This document shows, one piece after another, positions 7,011-11,688 of a stretch of DNA of 11,688 nt. The stretch spans positions 1 to 11,688 of the forward strand of contig JAISDD010000252.1 of assembly GCA_031265005.1 (NCBI GenBank). The letters are read 5' to 3'. Made by a program: the position numbers and the translations under genes. Source of the DNA: Syntrophomonadaceae bacterium. GTDB taxonomy: Bacteria; Bacillota; Syntrophomonadia; Syntrophomonadales; Syntrophomonadaceae. The notes under the pieces were generated by a model that was not told where the DNA came from, did no database searches, and saw only the letters and a list, made by a program, of their open reading frames with translations. Numbering within the stretch: the first letter of the stretch is position 1; each line of letters starts with the position of its first letter.

Positions 7011-9014
7011 TCACTGCTTTTTTTGCTCTATCTTGTTGATATAATCATACAGGCGTATATATTTGGAATAACCTGTTTTTATGCTTTTTTTACTGTTATT
7101 TTTCAAATTCTTCAATAAAGTCCAAATCATTCGGTGTCCTTCTTCGGTTTGGCTGGCTTCAGAAGGACTCATTCCGCTTAGAAAAGCTTGCCGTGAATGA
7201 TACCATTTATTCAGATAAACATCTTTTAACTCTTTTTCCAATTGCGGATACAATTTTTTCACTTTTTCACTTAATATATCAAAAATCCCTTCCGCATTGA
7301 CCTCAACACTTTCCAGCTCAAGATTATCATACATCTGATACTCGAAAATTTTCCGGGCTTTATACATATCCTTGTCGCCAAAAGCAGACACCGTTACATA
7401 TTCCGGGGTTAAAAAATACTCCGCAAAAAAATCACTGCCATCTTTTAAACGCTCCAATTTATAGAAAACTTTACAATTATCAGGTAAATCTATATAGCGA
7501 TCGGTTATTTTATTCAAGTGTTCTTCAACCGCCTGTATGTCTTTTATAAAATAATGTACGCTCATAAAGAGTAAAACTCCTTCCGGATTAGCGCCATTAC
7601 CTTGTTCAGTATTAATCCTGTCAATATCTGAAACATACCCGCGCAGGAAATTATGTACATTCCAAATATTAGATTTAAATTCCTTCCGCAACATTATCGA
7701 AGCGTTTTCACCGTCGCCCAGCAGCAAATCATCTAATTCGTACAGACCTTCTTCATCCGGGGAAAACATTATCATTACTTCACTGTTTATAACAAAATCA
7801 GCGATTACTCCATCAAAAAAAGTAACTTTAACATTTTCGCGCATATCTTTGCTGCTCATTCTTAAATGCATCCCGAAAGGAATCTCGCCAGCTTCATATA
7901 TATTTTCCGTATCGTCTAAATAATCAAACAAATATTCCAGATCAATAATATCATAAACCCGGCAATTAACTTCCATATCAAAATTATAGGGCGTTTCTTG
8001 CAAATCCAGCACTTTGCAGTTACCGGCAGCTATATCTGTCAGCATCCATTTATTCAAAACTTTTTTAATTTGAAATTCATATTCCTGAATGAAAAATTGA
8101 TTTTCTATGGCAAAAATAACTTCAGCTAATACGCTGGCGGCATGTTTATTGTCATGTATTTTTTTTACATTCCCTTCTAAAAAATCAACTCCAGGCTGCA
8201 ACAATCCTTCAAAGCACTTTTTTATCGAAGCACAGTTATTATAGTTTAAAGGCAAAATAGAAAGCAAATAATGAAAATCAAAATTTTTCAGTGCATAAAA
8301 CAAATGATTTATGAGCGATACCGGTTCTAAACTGCCAGATAATTTATGCAGCAAAGCGCATTCCTGATCTTTATTCAAAGTAACATTCCGATCCAAATAT
8401 TTTTGGTATATAAATTTTCCTAAAGCCGGTCTGGTCATGTTAAACACGTTAAAAGAATAAGCTTGCTTTATGAAATAACAGGCTTCATCAAAACCTATGG
8501 TCACCATATCTTTTAAATAATTTCTTTCTTTTTTATACTTACTTATGGGAATATTTTCTATTATCACAAAGTTTTGGATGCCTCGATCGGAAAAAGACAG
8601 CAGAAAACATTCCAAATCGACGCGCCCGTTTTCTCTAAGCCAAGCAATATCCAAGGATAATTTGCCCGTATCTCTGGTACAATTAGCAAAAGCTCTGTAA
8701 AAGGTCTCGGTCCGCTTAGGTTCATTATCAATATTTATGCCGGACATAGCATATTTTTCCAAAGAGTGTTTGACCAAGTCATTCCATTCTTTTCCGTATT
8801 CCAGGCGCAACAAATGCATAAATTCAACCATATTTCTGTCATAGGACAAAGCCACGGATTCTAATAAAGGGACGCGTATGTTATACGGTATTTCTTCCAG
8901 TATCTCCAAAATAGCTATTTTACCTGTGTTATTTTTAATTAACCGATTAATGTCGCATAACATATTTTTTACAAATTCTTTAGATATATAAGGCTTTCTG
9001 TTTTTCATAATCAT
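7011..9014 (-). CDS. Unrecognised 667-residue protein
   Basis: I do not recognise this protein. It has no signal peptide or membrane segment that I can see and looks cytosolic. The N-terminal part (about 1-330) is mostly helical, with long amphipathic stretches. About 330-440 looks more beta-rich and acidic. The C-terminus is lysine-rich and probably helical. The most distinctive stretch is GMSPSEASQTEEG (614-626) followed by helical WTLLKNLKN. It resembles the G-x-[ST]-P-x-E-A-x-x-T-x-E-G motif seen near the C-terminus of some SEC-C-associated and other uncharacterised proteins (from memory), but no SEC-C cysteine cluster is present. Its codons look more AT-rich than those of the ilv genes. 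GAGGT lies upstream; ATG 9014 is 4 nt from it and ATG 9008 is 10 nt, so the start is uncertain by two codons. It stands alone, ending just before the ilv promoter. Confidence 0.85.
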   Translation of the reverse strand: MIMKNRKPYISKEFVKNMLCDINRLIKNNTGKIAILEILEEIPYNIRVPLLESVALSYDRNMVEFMHLLRLEYGKEWNDLVKHSLEKYAMSGINIDNEPKRTETFYRAFANCTRDTGKLSLDIAWLRENGRVDLECFLLSFSDRGIQNFVIIENIPISKYKKERNYLKDMVTIGFDEACYFIKQAYSFNVFNMTRPALGKFIYQKYLDRNVTLNKDQECALLHKLSGSLEPVSLINHLFYALKNFDFHYLLSILPLNYNNCASIKKCFEGLLQPGVDFLEGNVKKIHDNKHAASVLAEVIFAIENQFFIQEYEFQIKKVLNKWMLTDIAAGNCKVLDLQETPYNFDMEVNCRVYDIIDLEYLFDYLDDTENIYEAGEIPFGMHLRMSSKDMRENVKVTFFDGVIADFVINSEVMIMFSPDEEGLYELDDLLLGDGENASIMLRKEFKSNIWNVHNFLRGYVSDIDRINTEQGNGANPEGVLLFMSVHYFIKDIQAVEEHLNKITDRYIDLPDNCKVFYKLERLKDGSDFFAEYFLTPEYVTVSAFGDKDMYKARKIFEYQMYDNLELESVEVNAEGIFDILSEKVKKLYPQLEKELKDVYLNKWYHSRQAFLSGMSPSEASQTEEGHRMIWTLLKNLKNNSKKSIKTGYSKYIRLYDYINKIEQKKQ

Positions 9015-9114
9015 GCTACCTCAAAAATATATACTACATGGTTGACTGCGATTTTCTTTTATAATTAATACTTTATGTATATTTTTAACTAAATAGCCTA
9101 AACTAAACCCGGTG

Positions 9115-9228
9115 ATGCAATTGTTCATAAAAATAATCAGCTTAATGTTAATAATTTTACTGGGCGGCACTACTCTATATCTAATAACCAAAAAATTATT
9201 TCCGGTGGTTTTTGGTAAAAATCGCTAA
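9115..9228 (+). CDS. Possible small membrane peptide (37 aa)
   Basis: An ORF of 37 codons (ATG 9115, TAA 9226) is the only plausible plus-strand gene and lies in the gap between two minus-strand genes. It has a hydrophobic core of about 20 residues (roughly 4-24, ending LLGGTTLYLI) and then a basic tail (KK, KNR), as in a single-pass membrane peptide with a cytoplasmic C-terminus. There is no convincing SD; GGTG directly abuts the ATG. A TTGACT at 9042-9047 could be a -35 but lacks a good -10 at the right spacing. It may be spurious; AT-rich DNA readily encodes Leu/Ile runs. Confidence 0.28.
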   Translation: MQLFIKIISLMLIILLGGTTLYLITKKLFPVVFGKNR

Positions 9229-9250
9229 TTGCCAGCAACCGCAACATCCC

Positions 9251-9293
9251 TTCAAGTTTTTTACTCCTAATTCAAGGGAGTAAAAAACTTGAA
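9251..9293. repeat. Perfect 17-bp inverted repeat, 9-nt spacer
   Basis: TTCAAGTTTTTTACTCC (9251-9267) and its exact reverse complement (9277-9293) flank TAATTCAAG. It lies 42 bp past the yhhQ stop. In both directions the 3' arm carries an A-run, not a T-run, so it is not a standard intrinsic terminator. It could be a 3' mRNA stabilising hairpin, a protein-binding palindrome or a mobile-element remnant. Confidence 0.9.
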
Positions 9294-9334
9294 AATCAAC
9301 TGCTTCTATAAATCAGTCTCGCTCCTCAGAAACT

Positions 9335-10003
9335 TTAACGTCCCAGAATTTTAAAAGGATTATACGCTACCTCATGATCATACACATCGACTTTTTCTAT
9401 TCGTTTCAGGCGATTTATTACAGCGTATGTTATAGGGGTAACCAAAATCTCATACCCTATTTTAATAAAATATTGGCTAAATGTCATCTGTATTAAAACC
9501 GCGCCTGCTACTTGCCCTCCAAAAGCCAAACTGATAAATATGACAGAATCTAAACCTTCCCCCAACAAAGACGAAGCAATAGTTCTTAGCCAGAGCCACC
9601 GCCCTTGCGTCATTTTCTTTATCTTAGACAATACGATAGAGTTCACAAATTCTCCTGCCAGATAAGCGCAAAGCGAAGCTGCCACTACTCTTGGCGCCAT
9701 CCCCAAAACCGTTTCGAACGCTTCGCTGTCTAAAAAAAAGTCCGGAGAAGGCAAAAACAAAATTAAAGAAAAAACCGCCGCCATCAATAAATTGATGGCA
9801 AAACCTGTCCAGATAACCAAACTGGCCTGCTTAAAACCATATATTTCGGTAATAACATCTCCCAGTATATAAACCAGCGGAAATAATATTATAGCTCCTG
9901 GCAGAACCTGTCCGGCTAGGACGATTATTTTTCCGGCCACTATATTTGATAATAATAATAAGCTTACAAACAAACAAGAGATAACCAAAAAAATTTTCGA
10001 CAT
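9335..10003 (-). CDS. yhhQ: Queuosine precursor transporter, YhhQ/VUT family
   Basis: Membrane protein of the YhhQ (Vut_1, PF02592) family, which imports queuosine precursors such as preQ0/preQ1 or queuine for tRNA modification. The 222 residues are the normal length. About six hydrophobic segments are visible, the first at residues 3-23 and others around 35-50, 60-85, 105-125, 140-165 and 170-195. Family signatures include PLVYILGDVITEIYG (about 42-56), the charged GEFVNS near 117-122 and SLLGEGLDSVIF (about 144-155). ATG 10003 follows GAGGT by about 10 nt. No queuosine biosynthesis genes are nearby, so substrate assignment is by family only. The 5' region (10024-10120) can fold into a large hairpin, which suggests leader control. 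The upstream dehydrogenase is probably unrelated. Confidence 0.88.
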   Translation of the reverse strand: MSKIFLVISCLFVSLLLLSNIVAGKIIVLAGQVLPGAIILFPLVYILGDVITEIYGFKQASLVIWTGFAINLLMAAVFSLILFLPSPDFFLDSEAFETVLGMAPRVVAASLCAYLAGEFVNSIVLSKIKKMTQGRWLWLRTIASSLLGEGLDSVIFISLAFGGQVAGAVLIQMTFSQYFIKIGYEILVTPITYAVINRLKRIEKVDVYDHEVAYNPFKILGR

Positions 10004-10023
10004 TTAACAACTGACCTCGTCTC

Positions 10024-10120
10024 AAAAATAATTGCCGTCACCATTTAGAAAAAACTTTATGCTGTCACACTCAGCATGAAACTTCCGCTTCTGCTGGCGA
10101 AGAGGCAATTTCTAATTTTT
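10024..10120 (-). promoter_or_regulatory. Candidate structured leader of yhhQ
   Basis: On the minus strand, AAAAAT (10120-10115) plus AATTGCC (10110-10104) pair with GGCAATT (10036-10030) plus ATTTTT (10029-10024). That is 13 pairs with a 4-nt bulge (TAGA). They enclose a CTTCGC/GCGGAAG hairpin and the ATGCTG/CAGCAT hairpin. The closing stem ends about 6 nt before the yhhQ SD. I could not match it to preQ1-I or preQ1-II consensus sequences. A regulatory function is inference. Confidence 0.45.
10049..10077 (-). terminator. Weak terminator-like hairpin between the dehydrogenase gene and yhhQ
   Basis: Minus-strand ATGCTG (10077-10072), a 7-nt loop and CAGCAT (10064-10059) are followed by AAAG and six Ts (10054-10049). 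The stem is only 6 bp and the T-run is 4 nt away, so termination would be inefficient. It could end the dehydrogenase transcript or act as an attenuator in the yhhQ leader. Confidence 0.4.
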
Positions 10121-10155
10121 AGCAATTCAGTGATGCGCACCATTTCGCGTCGGCT

Positions 10156-10186
10156 GTGTATAAAGTCCCTCTACGCCATACCACAA
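10156..10186 (-). promoter_or_regulatory. Possible yhhQ promoter
   Basis: Minus-strand TTGTGG (10186-10181) and TATACA (10162-10157) are separated by 18 bp, with moderate matches to both boxes. It would give a leader of about 150 nt that includes the structured segment at 10024-10120. No stronger promoter is visible between the dehydrogenase stop and yhhQ. Confidence 0.3.
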
Positions 10187-10215
10187 CGCATTGAAATCAT
10201 ATTCTTTATTTTAGG

Positions 10216-11355
10216 CTAATCCTTAAGTAAAATTCCAGCGACAATGATTTTTTGCATATCGCTGACCCCTTCAGTCAGCGGTCCGAAAATAGCGTCCCTA
10301 TAATCGCGCGCGGTTTTATAATCTTCCATAAGGCCGTATGAGCCGTGGATTTCTATCGCTAAACGCGCCGATTTCACTGCCATTTCAGAAACAAAGGTTT
10401 TAGTAAGCGCCGCGTTTTTGATAAAATCAGTTTGGTCTTTAATGTCATTAGCCAAAAACCCCAGCCTATAGGTAAGCCAGCGAGCCGCTTCCAGCATTAT
10501 AGCCAGATCTGCGATCTTGGTTTGAATCGTTGGGAATTTTGCTATTACCCCATCTCGGTGTACTCTTTCTTTTGCATATTTTATGCTTTGTTCCAAGGAA
10601 GAACCGATAGCTCCTAATCCATTGGCAGCTATCCCGATTTTCCCAAAACTGATCCCATATTGCAAAATAGGATACCCTTGCCCCAGCTCCCCTAAAAGGT
10701 TAGCGGCAGGAATGCGCAAATCTTTAAAATAAACATCCACCAGTTTTTGTCCGCGCGTCCCCATCTTATGCCAAGGTTCAGAAATAGAGTAGCCCTGAGT
10801 GAATTTGTCTATGATAAAAGCGGTAGGCTTGCCGCTTATCGCGTCTTTAGCAAAAATAACCATCGGTCCGTCATAGACCGCATTGCTGATAAAGCGTTTG
10901 GTTCCGTTTATGATAAAACCATCCCCGTCTTTTACTGCCGTAGTGGTTATTTGCTTAGGGTCAGAACCGGTAGACGGTTCGGTAAAAGCAAAAGAGGCGA
11001 TCCATTCTCCTTTACAGCAAGGTCCTAAATATTTTTTTAGCTGTTCTTCGGTTCCGAATTTAGTAATAGCTCCTAATCCCAAAGTATGAGCCGATATCAC
11101 AGCCGTAGCCGCCCGGCTGACTTTAGCAATCTGCTCCACTACTAAAATATATCCGTCATAGCCTGCGTTTGCGCCGCCATATTTTTCTTCATATGGCAGA
11201 GCAAAGAAATCTAACTCCGACATCGCTTTGAGAATTGATTCCGGTATGGCATTTTCCTGCTCAATTTGCTCTACAACAGGCGCCAAGTGCTTTTCGACAA
11301 ATTCTTTCGCAATATTCTGAATAATCAATTGTTCTTTACTCAGTGTAAAATCCAT
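10216..11355 (-). CDS. Acyl-CoA dehydrogenase family flavoprotein
   Basis: FAD enzyme that desaturates an acyl-CoA between C2 and C3 and normally passes electrons to ETF. It is 379 residues from the chosen start, normal for the short-chain type (butyryl-CoA dehydrogenase size). Seen in order are the N-terminal helical domain, the FAD/substrate segment FAFTEPSTGSDPKQ (near 123-136) with INGTKRFISNA, and the C-terminal helical domain with HGSYGLMEDY. The catalytic Glu at about 362 is in TEGVSDMQ, where many relatives have YEGTSE; the Glu is kept but its neighbours differ. Substrate cannot be assigned. GGAGG lies upstream; ATG 11355 is 7 nt from it and ATG 11358 only 4 nt, so the second is preferred. 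No etfAB, thiolase or CoA ligase genes are in the window. Confidence 0.9.
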   Translation of the reverse strand: MDFTLSKEQLIIQNIAKEFVEKHLAPVVEQIEQENAIPESILKAMSELDFFALPYEEKYGGANAGYDGYILVVEQIAKVSRAATAVISAHTLGLGAITKFGTEEQLKKYLGPCCKGEWIASFAFTEPSTGSDPKQITTTAVKDGDGFIINGTKRFISNAVYDGPMVIFAKDAISGKPTAFIIDKFTQGYSISEPWHKMGTRGQKLVDVYFKDLRIPAANLLGELGQGYPILQYGISFGKIGIAANGLGAIGSSLEQSIKYAKERVHRDGVIAKFPTIQTKIADLAIMLEAARWLTYRLGFLANDIKDQTDFIKNAALTKTFVSEMAVKSARLAIEIHGSYGLMEDYKTARDYRDAIFGPLTEGVSDMQKIIVAGILLKD

Positions 11356-11394
11356 CATAATTCCTCCTTCAAATTATCATTTGTTCCTCTACGC

Positions 11395-11470
11395 ATACCG
11401 ATACCAATCTATTCAAGTTCCTTAACAAAGCTGAAAGCCATCCCCTAATGCTGTTATTAAGGCTCGGTAC
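11395..11470 (-). ncRNA. Candidate three-stem structured RNA before the acyl-CoA dehydrogenase gene
   Basis: On the minus strand GTACCGA (11470-11464) can pair with TCGGTAT (11401-11395), 7 pairs including one G-T. It encloses CCTTAAT/ATTAGGG (11462-11456 with 11449-11443, 6-nt loop) and TTCAGCTT/AACTTGAA (11435-11428 with 11419-11412, one mismatch). This gives a three-way junction ending about 25 nt before the SD. No known riboswitch consensus was recognised and no terminator follows. Hand folding only; it may be chance. Confidence 0.3.
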
Positions 11471-11550
11471 CAAAAATCAAAGAAACCGTACTAAATAAAA
11501 CCCAATTGTAATAATCATCATCGGCATGCGCGGATCCTTTTGTAAACGCG

Positions 11551-11688
11551 CTATTCCTTATAATTCCAGATATAGCCTCGCCAATTATCAGATAATAATT
11601 TACTACGAGAAATTATTTGCTTATTAATTTTAAGATATACAGTAAAAATTAATACCATTTCAATAGCTAAACTGCAAGCATCCGCATC
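11551..11688 (-). CDS. Possible C-terminus of an unidentified protein (partial)
   Basis: A minus-strand frame is open from the window edge (11688) for 45 codons to a TAG at 11551-11553. The residues begin DADACSLAIEMVLIFTVYLK and end RGYIWNYKE. The other two minus frames are closed by stops within the first 30 nt, which mildly supports coding. I do not recognise the protein. The tail is basic and aromatic, and part of the visible stretch is hydrophobic. In 138 bp of AT-rich DNA an open frame of this size could still be chance. Confidence 0.35.
   Translation of the reverse strand, partial: DADACSLAIEMVLIFTVYLKINKQIISRSKLLSDNWRGYIWNYKE

Larger units (their letters stand above)
9015..9334. other. 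320-bp intergenic gap
   Basis: The gap lies between the yhhQ stop and the 667-codon gene. It holds the 17-bp inverted repeat at 9251-9293 and the doubtful plus-strand ORF at 9115-9228. The minus-strand promoter for the large gene must lie here or further upstream. The region near 9060-9110 is very AT-rich, but I cannot pick a promoter with normal spacing. No RNA gene is recognised. Confidence 0.6.

Noticed and set aside
9042..9070. Plus-strand promoter from TTGACT for the 37-codon ORF
   Set aside because: The perfect TATAAT at 9060-9065 is only 12 bp from the -35, and at 17-18 bp spacing the -10 match is poor.
9251..9293. Intrinsic (bidirectional) terminator
   Set aside because: The stem is perfect, but the 3' arm and flank are A-rich on both strands, so there is no U-tract after the hairpin.
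10057..10143. 28-codon minus-strand ORF inside the yhhQ leader
   Set aside because: It has no SD, and its sequence is constrained by the inverted repeats; more likely untranslated.
10004..10215. preQ1 riboswitch before yhhQ
   Set aside because: I looked for the short preQ1-I stem-loop with its A-rich tail and for the longer preQ1-II consensus and could not align either. The region is reported only as a structured leader.
11477..11527. 16-codon ORF on the minus strand (starts MPMMIITIG) with AAAGGA about 7 nt upstream, as a leader peptide
   Set aside because: It is very short, has no regulatory codon run and no attenuator follows; an SD-like match of this quality is common in such DNA.

Overview
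This is an AT-rich window (roughly 40% G+C by eye) in which every confident gene lies on the minus strand. The T-box leader, the strong Shine-Dalgarno (SD) sequences, the ilv-leu cluster and the protein sequences suggest a Bacillota bacterium, probably an anaerobe of the Clostridia/Negativicutes type. Genus cannot be read from the window.

Layout in transcription order, right to left. (a) 11688-11356: the tail of a possible unrecognised gene (stop at 11551), then about 195 bp with a possible three-stem RNA structure. (b) 11355-10216: an acyl-CoA dehydrogenase. (c) 10215-10004: a structured intergenic leader. (d) 10003-9335: a YhhQ-family queuosine-precursor transporter. (e) 9334-9015: a 320-bp gap with a perfect 17-bp inverted repeat and a doubtful 37-codon plus-strand ORF. 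(f) 9014-7011: a 667-residue protein I do not recognise. (g) 6994-6672: a consensus promoter, a complete T-box riboswitch with a probable leucine specifier (CUC), and its terminator. (h) 6622-81: the branched-chain amino acid operon ilvD-ilvB-ilvN-ilvC-leuA, tightly spaced, with a possible extra promoter before leuA. (i) 80-1: a possible start of another gene.

How the genes work together: IlvBN makes acetolactate or acetohydroxybutyrate, IlvC isomerises and reduces it, and IlvD dehydrates the product to the 2-keto acids of valine and isoleucine. LeuA takes 2-ketoisovalerate into leucine synthesis. Uncharged tRNA-Leu is predicted to open transcription through the T-box. Valine should inhibit through the IlvN ACT domain, and leucine through the LeuA C-terminal domain. 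ilvE and leuBCD are not in the window.

Most of the window is ordinary biosynthesis. The points worth a second look are the acidic residue in the IlvC cofactor loop (possible NADH use), two structured untranslated regions (before yhhQ and before the dehydrogenase), the odd inverted repeat, and the unidentified 667-residue protein. I see no CRISPR array, rRNA, tRNA, insertion sequence or recognisable defence system.
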